A stretch of DNA of 64,000 nt from the NCBI GenBank assembly GCA_963720945.1, contig CAVRHH010000014.1, positions 124,001 to 188,000 of the forward strand, read 5' to 3'. How positions within the stretch are numbered: position 1 is the first letter of the stretch; each line of letters begins with the position of its first letter. Shown piece after piece: positions 49,056 to 57,223 of this stretch. The stretch is from Bog-532 sp963720945. Lineage in GTDB: Bacteria; Actinomycetota; Actinomycetes; Streptosporangiales; Streptosporangiaceae. Both the position numbers and the translations under genes were made by a program. Below the pieces are notes generated by a model, which was not told the origin of the DNA, searched no databases, and worked only from the letters and a program-made list of their open reading frames with translations.

Positions 49056-50669
49056 TCAGGCGGACGCGAAAGCGGCGCTGGCCCACCGGATGCCCACGCC
49101 GCTGATCCGCACCCTCCGCGCCTCGCCGGAGATCTCGATCGAGATCTCCAAACGGTCCTCGGACAGTCCCTCGGCCAGGCCTTCGCCCCACTCGACAGCG
49201 GTCACCGAACTGGCGGTACCGGAGTCCAGGTCGAGGTCGTCGATCTCGGCCACACCGCCGAGACGGTACGCGTCGGCGTGCACCAGCGCCGGGCCATCGC
49301 GCAGCGACGGGTGGACCCGCGCGATGACAAACGTGGGAGACGTCACCGGACCACGCACCCTCAGGCCGTCACCGATGCCCTGGACCAGGGTCGTCTTCCC
49401 GGCGCCGAGCGGGCCGCTGAGCACCAGCAGGTCACCGGCGCGCAGGCCGGACGCGATGCGGCGCCCCAGGGCGCGCATGTCCTCGGCCGTCGGGACCTCG
49501 ATCTCCTCACGCATCGGCCCGCTCCGCCCCGCGGCCTCGCGGCCGGCATAGGTCCTCGGCACCCTGGCCCCGATACCGGTGACGATCTCGTAGGAAATGG
49601 TGCCCAGGGTCTCGCCCCACTCCTGGGCGGTGGGCTCACCGTCATCGCCAGGGCCGAAGAGCACGACCTCCTCGCCGGCCGTGACCGGCTCATCCCCGAA
49701 GTCGACGACGAACTGGTCCATGCAGACGGTCCCGGCGACCCGCCACCGGCAGCCCCGCGCCTGCACCAGCGCGCGGCCCGCGGCGGACCGCGGCACGCCG
49801 TCCGCATAGCCGAGCGGTACCAGGCCCAGTGTGGTCTCCGCCGTGGTCACGTAGCGGTGCCCGTAGGAGACTCCGGTGCCCGGCGGTACCCGCTTCACCT
49901 GGGCCAGCCGCGCGGTGAGCGTCATGGCCGGCCGCAACCAGCCGGGAGCACCCCCGGGCAGCGTGGACAGGCCGTAGATGGCGCCGCCCAGCCGCACCAG
50001 ATCCAGCCGCGATGGCGGGAAGGTCAGTGCGCCTGCGGTATTGGCGATATGCCTGACCTCGGGGCTCAGGCCGGCCTTCTCCGCGTGATCGGCCGCCTCA
50101 CCGAACCGGGTGAGCTGCGCCGCGATCGACGGATGCCCCGGTTCGTCGGCGCAGGCGAAATGCGACCACAGGCCGGCCACCCGTAGTGCGCCGCCGGCCT
50201 GGGCGGCCAGCGCCGCATCGACCACGGCAGGCCACTCCGCCCTGGTCGCCCCGCCCCGGCTGAGCCCGGTGTCGGCCTTGAGGTGCAGCCGGGCCACCCG
50301 TCCGGCACGCCCGGCCGCGGCCGCGATCTGCCGTACCATCGGGACCGATCCGGCGGTCAGGTCGATCCCGGCGGCGATGGCGTCCGCGTGCGCGTCCTCA
50401 CCCAGCGCCATCAGGCACAGCACGGGCACCGTGATCCCGGCCCGGCGCAGCCGCAGCGCCTCGGCCACGTGCACGACGCCGAGCCAGTCGGCACCGCCGG
50501 CCACGGCGGCGTGGCCGGCCTGGGTGATGCCATGGCCGTACCCGTCCGCTTTGACGACGGCCATGACCTGGCTGCCGTTCATCCGCTCCCGCAGGACCGC
50601 CACGTTACGGGTGATCGCGGCCAGGTCGACCGGCGCCTGGGCGTGGTAGGTGTCTCCTGGCCCGTCCAT
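49056..50669 (-). CDS. alr: Alanine racemase fused to TsaE ATPase
   Basis: 537 residues from the ATG at 50669. Residues 1-~375 are alanine racemase: PLP Lys in MAVVKADGYGHG, substrate-binding GVSYGHRYVT with the catalytic Tyr, VCMDQFVVDFG, and the C-terminal GARVPRTYAG. After a ~10-residue linker, MREEIEVPTAEDMRALGRRI begins a complete TsaE domain (49056-49514): P-loop SGPLGAGKTTLVQG, VTSPTFVIARVHP, HADAYRL, VTAVEWGEGL. TsaE is the ATPase of t6A synthesis. No stop or frameshift separates them, so it reads as a bifunctional protein; internal initiation at the Met at 49514 is also possible. Confidence 0.9.
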   Translation of the reverse strand: MDGPGDTYHAQAPVDLAAITRNVAVLRERMNGSQVMAVVKADGYGHGITQAGHAAVAGGADWLGVVHVAEALRLRRAGITVPVLCLMALGEDAHADAIAAGIDLTAGSVPMVRQIAAAAGRAGRVARLHLKADTGLSRGGATRAEWPAVVDAALAAQAGGALRVAGLWSHFACADEPGHPSIAAQLTRFGEAADHAEKAGLSPEVRHIANTAGALTFPPSRLDLVRLGGAIYGLSTLPGGAPGWLRPAMTLTARLAQVKRVPPGTGVSYGHRYVTTAETTLGLVPLGYADGVPRSAAGRALVQARGCRWRVAGTVCMDQFVVDFGDEPVTAGEEVVLFGPGDDGEPTAQEWGETLGTISYEIVTGIGARVPRTYAGREAAGRSGPMREEIEVPTAEDMRALGRRIASGLRAGDLLVLSGPLGAGKTTLVQGIGDGLRVRGPVTSPTFVIARVHPSLRDGPALVHADAYRLGGVAEIDDLDLDSGTASSVTAVEWGEGLAEGLSEDRLEISIEISGEARRVRISGVGIRWASAAFASA

Positions 50670-50757
50670 GAACGTCAAGTCTGCCAGGCCCGGGCGGCTG
50701 CCCCGTACGTGCTCGGAATCGCCGTACGCTCGCACAATGGCCCGTTCGGCCGGACCA

Positions 50758-52350
50758 TCAGGCCTGGATCGCGCGGATGGCCCCCGGCAGGGCACGGACG
50801 ACGTCCGCCGCGCCGATAGGCGCGCCCTCGGCTGCCACCCCATCCCCGGCCCATTCGTCCGCGGCGGGGTCGTCATCCGGCCCGGCCCCGGACAGGTCGC
50901 CAGCGGCCGCGCGGCGGGCCGCGACGCCGTGCAGGAACGCGGCCGCCTGGGCGGCCCGGGCCGGGTCCAGGCCCTGCGCGAGCAGCGAGCCGGCCAGGCC
51001 GGACAGCACATCCCCGGTACCGGCGGTCGCCAGCCAGGGTGTCCCGGTGGAGTTGACCAGGTCGGGCTGCGCGGGCTCACCGGGCGGTGAGCAGATGACG
51101 GTGGTGGAGCCCTTGAGCAGCACCGTGACCCCCAGCTGGCGGGCGGCCGCCCGCGCGTGCCGGAGGCGCTGGGCCTCGATGTCGCCGCGGTCGGCACCGG
51201 TGAGCCGGGCGAGCTCGCCCGCGTGCGGCGTGATCAGCGTGGGCGCCTGACGGGGCAGCAGCTCACGGTGGGCGGCCAGCACGGTCAGGCCGTCGGCGTC
51301 GACGAGAACGGGCAGATCGGTCCGGAGCACCGCGCGCAGCAGCTCGGCGGAATCGTCGCCGGTGCCCATGCCGGGACCGGCTACCCAGGCCTGCACCCGG
51401 CCCACGGAAGCGAGAAAGTCTCCGGCGGTCGTGTCCGTCCAGCGGTTGCCGCCGCCGGCCTGCTCGGGGGGCAGCGGGGTGATCACGGTCTCCGGCCACC
51501 ACTGCCGCACGACCTCGACCGCTTGCGTGGCGGACACGAACCGCACCATCCCCGCGCCGCCGCGGATGGCGCCGCCGACCGACAGCACGGCCGCGCCGGT
51601 GAACCGCTCGCTGCCCGACACGACGCCGATGACGCCCCGGCGGTACTTATCAGAATCGGCGGTGGGTGCGGGAAGCAGCGCGGCAATGTCCGCGGCCTGC
51701 GCGGAGGCGAGGGCGGCCGGGCCGAGATGAGGCCCCAGGCCGATGTCGATCAGCTCGGCCACGCCGGCGTGGGCCGCGCCGGGATCGACGAGCAGGCCCG
51801 GCTTCCAGGTGCCGAAGGTGACGGTGACGTCGGCGCGGACGGCGGGCCCATCGACCGCTCCGGTGTCGGCGTCGATGCCGCTCGGCAGGTCCACCGCGAC
51901 CACCGTCGCGGCCGATCGGGCGGCCAGGGCGGCCAGGGTGGCGTACGGCTCCCGCAGGCCCCCCTTGCCCCCGATGCCGAGCATCCCGTCGATGATCAGG
52001 CCGGCCCGGCTGATCGCACGTTCGGCCGCCGGGTCCGCGCTCGTCACGATCCGGCCGCCGGATGCGCGCAGCGCGGCCGCGCCGCCCTCATGCGCCCGCG
52101 ACCCGGCCGCGACCGCCAGCACGGCCGCGCCCCGCCGGGCCAGGTGCGCCGCGGCGTAGAGCGCGTCACCGCCGTTGTCACCGCTGCCGGTCAGCACGAC
52201 GACCCGTGCCCCGTAGACCCGGCCGAGGAGCGTGGCACAGACCGACGCGAGCCCGGCCGCCGCGCGCTGCATGAGGGCGCCGGCGGGCAGCTCCGCCATC
52301 AGTTCGGCTTCGGCCGCGCGGACCGTGGCAACCTCGTGAGCTTCCCGCAT
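50758..52350 (-). CDS. nnr: Bifunctional NAD(P)H-hydrate epimerase/dehydratase Nnr
   Basis: 530 residues from the ATG at 52350. The N-terminal ~215 residues are the YjeF_N epimerase domain (LTGSGDNGGDALYAAAHLAR, VAVDLPSGIDADTGAV). The C-terminal part is the ADP-dependent dehydratase (KYRRGVIGVVSGSERFTGAA, GPGMGTGDDS, VDADGLTVLAAH, GTGDVLSGLAGSLLAQG). It repairs damaged NAD(P)H hydrates. A ~45-residue acidic insert near the end is unusual. It lies 88 bp upstream of alr-tsaE and behind a dispersed repeat. Confidence 0.93.
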   Translation of the reverse strand: MREAHEVATVRAAEAELMAELPAGALMQRAAAGLASVCATLLGRVYGARVVVLTGSGDNGGDALYAAAHLARRGAAVLAVAAGSRAHEGGAAALRASGGRIVTSADPAAERAISRAGLIIDGMLGIGGKGGLREPYATLAALAARSAATVVAVDLPSGIDADTGAVDGPAVRADVTVTFGTWKPGLLVDPGAAHAGVAELIDIGLGPHLGPAALASAQAADIAALLPAPTADSDKYRRGVIGVVSGSERFTGAAVLSVGGAIRGGAGMVRFVSATQAVEVVRQWWPETVITPLPPEQAGGGNRWTDTTAGDFLASVGRVQAWVAGPGMGTGDDSAELLRAVLRTDLPVLVDADGLTVLAAHRELLPRQAPTLITPHAGELARLTGADRGDIEAQRLRHARAAARQLGVTVLLKGSTTVICSPPGEPAQPDLVNSTGTPWLATAGTGDVLSGLAGSLLAQGLDPARAAQAAAFLHGVAARRAAAGDLSGAGPDDDPAADEWAGDGVAAEGAPIGAADVVRALPGAIRAIQA

Positions 52351-52364
52351 GAGGTAACTGTATT

Positions 52365-52496
52365 GGCCCGGGGGGGCGACCCCCCGGAACCCCCCGCTGC
52401 GCTCCGCGCCCGCGCGGTGGTACTTCGCCGGCACACCGGCGCTCGCCGGGCCCGTAGGGCCCGGCTCGCTGGCCGGTTACGACCGTCTCGCCGTAG
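52365..52496. repeat. Dispersed GC-rich element, single copy
   Basis: One copy in the plus-strand sense: GGCCCGGGGGGGCGACCCCC, a GCGGTGGTACTTCGCCGGCA core, CGCTCGCCGGGCCCG, and GCCGGTTACGACCGTCTCGC (52471-52490). It lies between glmM (stop 52538) and the nnr start at 52350, so nnr must be transcribed from or through it. Same family as 47.7 kb with a few substitutions. Confidence 0.8.
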
Positions 52497-52537
52497 CCTG
52501 CGTGCGGTGCTCGCCGATAGGAACCGGCTTCGCCGGG

Positions 52538-53923
52538 TTAGGACAGGGCTTGCTGGATGGTGGTGGCGACGCGGCGGGCGACGGTTTCGGCTTGGTGGGT
52601 GTCGACGGCTTCGACCATGACGCGGATGATGGGCTCGGTGCCGCTGGGGCGGACCAGGATGCGGCCGGAGGAGCCAAGTTCGGCCCGGGCCGCCTCAACG
52701 GCGCTGGCCACCTCCGCGGAGGCGGCGGCGCGGGCCTTGTCGCCGGGGACGTTGATGAGCACCTGGGGGTACCGGGTCATCACCTTGGCCGCCTCGGCCA
52801 GCGTCACGTCGCGGCGGGCCAGCACGCCAAGCAGGTGCAGGGCGGTGAGGATCCCGTCCCCGGTCGTCGCGTGCTCGGCGAGGATGATGTGGCCGGACTG
52901 CTCCCCGCCCAGGACGTGATGCCCGGCGAGCATGGCCTCCAGCACGTACCGGTCCCCCACCGGCGTCTCGACGACCTGGATGCCCGCGTCGTCCATGGCC
53001 AGCCGGAACCCCAGGTTCGACATGACCGTGACGACCACCGTGTCACCGGCCAGCCGGCCTTCCTGCTTGAGCTCAGTCGCGAGGACGGCCAGGATCTGGT
53101 CGCCGTCCACCACCTGGCCGTCGGCGTCGACCGCCAGGCACCGGTCGGCGTCACCGTCGTGCGCGATGCCCACGTCGGCGCCCTGCGCCCGCACGGCCGC
53201 GGCCACCGTGTCCAGGCAGGTCGACCCGCAGCCCTGGTTGATGTTGTGGCCGTCGGGTTCCACGCCGATGGCGATCACCTCGGCGCCGGCGCGGCGCAGT
53301 GCTTCCGGTGCCATGGCGTAGGCGGCGCCGTGGGCACAGTCCACCACGACCCGCAGGCCCGCCAGTGGCGGCCGGGCGGGCACCGGGTCGCCGGTCAGCG
53401 AGGCCAGCAGATGGTGCAGGTAACGCTCCTGCTCCGGCTGGGCGTCGAGAACCCGCCCGAACCCGGCCGCGGGCGGACCCGGGACGCCGTCCGGCTCGCT
53501 CTGGCCCAGGAATTGCTCGATCTGGTCTTCAACGGCGTCGGGAAGCTTGCGGCCGCCCCGGCCGAAGAACTTGATCCCGTTGTCCGGCGCCGGGTTGTGG
53601 CTGGCCGACAGGACCACCCCCAGATCGGCGTCCAGGGCCTTGGTCAGGTACGCCACGGCGGGGGTGGGAAGCACGCCGAGCCGCAGCACGTCCACCCCGG
53701 CACTGGCCAGTCCGGCGACCACGGCCGCTTCCAGGAACTCACCCGAAGCGCGGGGATCCCGGCCCACGACGGCGCGTGGCCGACCGCCCCCGCAGGCCGG
53801 ATCGGGTCGGCTCTGCCTGCCGAGCACATGCGCCGCGGCCACGGACAGATCGAGAGCCAGCCGCGCCGTCAGATCACAGCCAGCGACTCCCCGAACACCG
53901 TCAGTACCGAAGAGATGGCCCAT
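52538..53923 (-). CDS. glmM: Phosphoglucosamine mutase GlmM
   Basis: 461 residues. Opening MGHLFGTDGVRGVAGCDLTA, phosphoserine active site VVLSASHNPAPDNGIKFFG, metal loop DGDADRCLAVDADG, sugar-binding GGEQSGHIILAEHATTGDGI, and C-terminal phosphate-binding RPSGTEPIIRVMVEA. It interconverts glucosamine-6-P and -1-P for UDP-GlcNAc and peptidoglycan. The usual position after rplM-rpsI is kept. Confidence 0.95.
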   Translation of the reverse strand: MGHLFGTDGVRGVAGCDLTARLALDLSVAAAHVLGRQSRPDPACGGGRPRAVVGRDPRASGEFLEAAVVAGLASAGVDVLRLGVLPTPAVAYLTKALDADLGVVLSASHNPAPDNGIKFFGRGGRKLPDAVEDQIEQFLGQSEPDGVPGPPAAGFGRVLDAQPEQERYLHHLLASLTGDPVPARPPLAGLRVVVDCAHGAAYAMAPEALRRAGAEVIAIGVEPDGHNINQGCGSTCLDTVAAAVRAQGADVGIAHDGDADRCLAVDADGQVVDGDQILAVLATELKQEGRLAGDTVVVTVMSNLGFRLAMDDAGIQVVETPVGDRYVLEAMLAGHHVLGGEQSGHIILAEHATTGDGILTALHLLGVLARRDVTLAEAAKVMTRYPQVLINVPGDKARAAASAEVASAVEAARAELGSSGRILVRPSGTEPIIRVMVEAVDTHQAETVARRVATTIQQALS

Positions 53924-53977
53924 TCAGTCACGCTCCCCGTTGTGAGCAATCCGCCGGATAAATATGAAGACGCGCAA

Positions 53978-54016
53978 CGCCCGCACCCGGAGTACCAGGA
54001 CATCCGGGAGCGGGCG
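53978..54016 (-). terminator. Hairpin after rplM-rpsI
   Basis: CGCCCGCACCCGGA (53978-53991) and TCCGGGAGCGGGCG (54003-54016) pair over 14 positions with one A-A mismatch and an 11-nt loop. It lies between the rpsI stop and the glmM start on the minus strand. Confidence 0.65.
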
Positions 54017-54052
54017 CTCAGGGCACCTGGCTGAGACGCCAGCGCCCACGAA

Positions 54053-54595
54053 CTAGCGCTTGGAGTACTGCGGCGCCTTGCGCGCCTTCTTCAGGCCGTA
54101 CTTCTTCCGTTCCTTGACCCGCGCGTCCCGGGTCAGGAACCCGGCCTTCTTCAGCGCCGGGCGGTTCTCCACGTCGATCAGGATGAGCGCCCGCGCGACA
54201 CCGAGCCGCAGCGCGCCGGCCTGCCCGGTGACGCCGCCTCCACTGATGCGGGCGATCACGTCGAACTGGCCCTCGGCGCCCAGGGTGACCAGCGGCTCGC
54301 TGACGATCTGCTGGTGGACCTTGTTGGGAAAGTACCCCTCCAGCGTCCGGCCGTTGATCTGCCACTGCCCGGTGCCCGGGACGATGCGGACCCGCGCGAT
54401 CGCTTCCTTGCGGCGCCCGGTCCCGGCGCTCTGGCCGGTCGTCACCGGACGGCGCGCCGTCCCCTGACCGGGAGCGTCCCCGGGCGTCTCGCTGGTGTAC
54501 TCGGAGGGAACGTCGTCTCCTTCGTACTCCCCGAAGTCCACGCCTTCCACGCCTGCGTCGTCGACGGGCGTCTCAATCCCTGTGGGCTCAGCCAC
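54053..54595 (-). CDS. rpsI: Ribosomal protein S9
   Basis: 180 residues from a GTG. The S9 domain is residues ~58-180 (GTGRRKEAIARVRIVPGTGQ, then DVIARISGGGVTGQAGALRL and the invariant basic tail KKARKAPQYSKR that reaches the P-site tRNA). The first ~55 residues are an acidic, Thr/Ser/Glu-rich extension (GEYEGDDVPSEYTSETPGDA) not found in most S9 proteins but known in some actinomycetes. Second gene of rplM-rpsI. Confidence 0.95.
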   Translation of the reverse strand: MAEPTGIETPVDDAGVEGVDFGEYEGDDVPSEYTSETPGDAPGQGTARRPVTTGQSAGTGRRKEAIARVRIVPGTGQWQINGRTLEGYFPNKVHQQIVSEPLVTLGAEGQFDVIARISGGGVTGQAGALRLGVARALILIDVENRPALKKAGFLTRDARVKERKKYGLKKARKAPQYSKR

Positions 54596-54687
54596 GGTTA
54601 CTTCCTCGTGCTTCCTGGCCTGGAGCGGTCGTCTGCTCGGCTGTCATCTGCGCGCCACGGGCGGGGCCTGCGGCGTGGGCTGGGTTG

Positions 54688-55131
54688 TTACTGCGGAACC
54701 TGGGTGATCTCGAACGGCACCGGCTGCTGCGCCTTGTGCGGGTGGTCCGGCCCCGCGTACACCTTGAGCTTTCGTAGCGTCTTACGGCCGAGCGAGTTCT
54801 TCGGCAGCATGCCCCGGACCGCCTTCTCGACCGCACGCTCGGGATGGGAGTCCATCAGTTCGGCGTAGCTGACCGCCCGCAGGCCGCCCGGGTAGCCGGA
54901 GTGCCGGTACGCCCGCTTCTGCTCCAGCTTGTTGCCGCTCAGCGCGATCTTGTCCGCGTTGATGACGATTACGAAGTCGCCGGTGTCCACGTGCGGGGCG
55001 AAGATCGGCTTGTGCTTGCCGCGCAGCAGCACGGCCGCCTGGCTGGCCAGCCGGCCGAGAACGACACCGGACGCGTCAATAACGTGCCACTGCCGCGTGA
55101 TGTCACTGTCCTTCGGACTGAACGTGCGCAC
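54688..55131 (-). CDS. rplM: Ribosomal protein L13
   Basis: 147 residues from a GTG. Typical L13: RQWHVIDASGVVLGRLASQA, LRGKHKPIFAPHVDTGDFVI, YRHSGYPGGL, and MLPKNSLGRKTLRKLKVYAG. Large-subunit assembly protein; first gene of the rplM-rpsI operon. Confidence 0.96.
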   Translation of the reverse strand: MRTFSPKDSDITRQWHVIDASGVVLGRLASQAAVLLRGKHKPIFAPHVDTGDFVIVINADKIALSGNKLEQKRAYRHSGYPGGLRAVSYAELMDSHPERAVEKAVRGMLPKNSLGRKTLRKLKVYAGPDHPHKAQQPVPFEITQVPQ

Positions 55132-55487
55132 AGTCGAGCCTTTCGCATGTGGGACTGAAGATCAGGAACCCGTGCTGCGGCGCCCACCTGAGGGGGAAGC
55201 CTGCCGCACCGGCCGCGCCCGCAGGCTGATCCGCCTGACCGGGCACCGCGTGCATGCTCACAACACATGGACGCGAATGCCAAGAATACTCGCTGTCAAG
55301 CATGCTTTGCAAAGCAAGCGGATTTCGGCGCCGCGGTCCCGGCCGGAAGCTGTCCGGAGCCCGGCCACCGCGTCCCGCCAGGGAAACCTGTGGCTGGAGA
55401 CTGCCCGAGAGCGCGCAGTGTCTAAGCGTAACGGGAAAATATCGTGACTACCTTGCTGCGCGGGAGCAGAACGATAACCTCACATTT
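55132..55487. promoter_or_regulatory. Divergent control region of rplM-rpsI and the 55.5-kb gene
   Basis: 356 bp without a supported gene. TGTCAA at 55294-55299 reads TTGACA on the minus strand, a consensus -35 for rplM-rpsI; the -10 is unclear. Just upstream of it is the perfect 14-bp palindrome TGCTTTGCAAAGCA (55303-55316). On plus, GATAACCT at 55473-55480 lies 7 nt before the next ATG, a -10 box for a leaderless message. Confidence 0.5.
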
Positions 55488-57221
55488 ATGGGACACCGGG
55501 GCACCGAAGGCTCCCGCGCGCCGGACGGCTGGCAGGGTCAGCGGCCCGGGCGGCCTCGGTCATATTCGGCCAGCGCGGCAATGGAACCGTCGGACGGCGA
55601 TTCCGGCGTCCCCTCGCGAGGCCCCGCGCGCGGCTTTCCGCCGGCGCCGGGCCAGCCCGATCCGGTCTACCTGCAGGACGATTTCGACGCCTGGAGCGAC
55701 GGTACGGACGTCGGCGGCCAGGACGGCCCGCACCAGGACCAGTGGCATGCCCCGGCCGCGGGCGGGCGCTGGGACGCCGCCCCTGTAACTGAGTGGGAGT
55801 CCACCGGGACGCACCCCGGGACCGGGACGGCTGACTGGGGCGAAGCCGGGCGCACCGGCGAGTGGGCCGCCAGCCAGACGGCTGAATGGGCCCGCGCCGG
55901 CGAGGCGGGCCAGCCCGGCGCCGAGCCCGGTCACTGGGACCAGGGGGAGCACTGGGACCAGGGGGAGCACTGGGACCGTGAGCACGCGGGCCCGCAGCCC
56001 TGGGGTGAAGGCAGCGGCCACTGGGACGCACCGTACGGCCACTGGGACGAGAACGGCGAATGGCACGATCCCGCCGATCCCGTCGGCCATGGCGGCCACG
56101 ATGGCTCCAGCTACGAAGGCGCACCCAGCTATCAGGGCGCCCTTGGCTACCAGGACACCGGCTACCAGGACACCGGCTACCAGGACACCCCGGGCTACCA
56201 GGACGCGGACGGTCACCCGGCCGGTTACGACCGCGCCAGCTTCGCCATCGCCGGCCGGGACGGCACCGGGGCGTGGGATTCAGGCGATTACCCGGATTAC
56301 CGGCGTGACCCGGAATCCGCCGAGGAGGACAGCGGCGGGCGAGGCCGGCGGCGCCGGGGCGGCCACGGGCGGAGCGCTGCGGCCACCCCAGCGGCCGCGG
56401 TCGCGGTCGCACCGGGCAGCACGGCGCGCGGGCGTAACGGATCATCCCGGAAGACGGCCCGCGGTTCCCGGTCCCGGACCATCGCGGTGGCCGCGACGGC
56501 CGTGGTGGTGATCGCCGGCGTCGCGGCGGCCGCTTACCTGCTGCTGACCCGCCACCCGCACCACGCCGGCGCGGCAAAGGGCTCGTCCCCGGTGACGTCG
56601 GCCGCCAAGCTGCCGACCCCCACCGCGTCGGGCACGTCGGCCACGTCGAAGCTCGGTAAATGGGGCTACATCACCAGCCGGGCCACGGACGCGGCTCCGC
56701 TGACCGTGGCCGAGCTGTACCCGGCCCAGTTCCTGATCAACGGCAGCTCGTTCGTCCGGGCCACCGACCGTACGGACACCGACTGCAACCAGGGACTGTT
56801 CGGCACCCAGCTGCAGAATGCCGCCAAGGTCTACGGCTGCTCCCAGGTCGTACGCGCGAGTTACGTCTCGTCGGACCAGACCATGATGGGCACGATCGGC
56901 GTGGTCAACCTGCCCAGCGCCAACGACGCGGCCAAGGCCGGGGGTGCATCCGGCTCGAACAACTTCGTCGCCCCGCTGAACGGCCCGACCGCGCCCACCA
57001 AGAACCTGAGCCAGGGAACGGGCGTCGTCCAGGCCGAATTCAAGGGCCACTACCTGATCCTGATCTGGGCGGAGTTCACCAACCTCACGGCCCCGTCCAC
57101 GCAGGCGATGCGGACTCAGCTCGAGCAGTTCTCGGCCAATCTGATCTCCGGCAGCGCCAACATCGCCCTGAGCTACCGCCTGGTGCACGGTCATCCGCAG
57201 ACCGTGGGAACGTCCGGCTAA
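55488..57221 (+). CDS. Large Gly/Asp/Trp-rich single-pass membrane protein, function unknown
   Basis: 577 residues from the ATG at 55488 (leaderless; see the adjoining control region). Residues 1-~290 are a disordered acidic region with short internal repeats: HWDQGE three times around residue 150 and YQDTG copies around 222-240. A basic stretch (~290-325) precedes one TM (TIAVAATAVVVIAGVAAAAY). A Thr/Ser linker then leads to a ~185-residue exported domain (AELYPAQFLINGSSFVRATD, DTDCNQGLFG, VYGCSQVVRASY) with two likely disulphide Cys. Resembles actinobacterial cell-surface proteins encoded near ribosomal operons, without known function. Convergent with truA. Confidence 0.75.
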   Translation: MGHRGTEGSRAPDGWQGQRPGRPRSYSASAAMEPSDGDSGVPSRGPARGFPPAPGQPDPVYLQDDFDAWSDGTDVGGQDGPHQDQWHAPAAGGRWDAAPVTEWESTGTHPGTGTADWGEAGRTGEWAASQTAEWARAGEAGQPGAEPGHWDQGEHWDQGEHWDREHAGPQPWGEGSGHWDAPYGHWDENGEWHDPADPVGHGGHDGSSYEGAPSYQGALGYQDTGYQDTGYQDTPGYQDADGHPAGYDRASFAIAGRDGTGAWDSGDYPDYRRDPESAEEDSGGRGRRRRGGHGRSAAATPAAAVAVAPGSTARGRNGSSRKTARGSRSRTIAVAATAVVVIAGVAAAAYLLLTRHPHHAGAAKGSSPVTSAAKLPTPTASGTSATSKLGKWGYITSRATDAAPLTVAELYPAQFLINGSSFVRATDRTDTDCNQGLFGTQLQNAAKVYGCSQVVRASYVSSDQTMMGTIGVVNLPSANDAAKAGGASGSNNFVAPLNGPTAPTKNLSQGTGVVQAEFKGHYLILIWAEFTNLTAPSTQAMRTQLEQFSANLISGSANIALSYRLVHGHPQTVGTSG

Positions 57222-57223
57222 CC

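Noticed and set aside
52351..52434. Extended N-terminus of Nnr
   Set aside because: It would be translated from the dispersed repeat; the YjeF_N domain fits the ATG at 52350.
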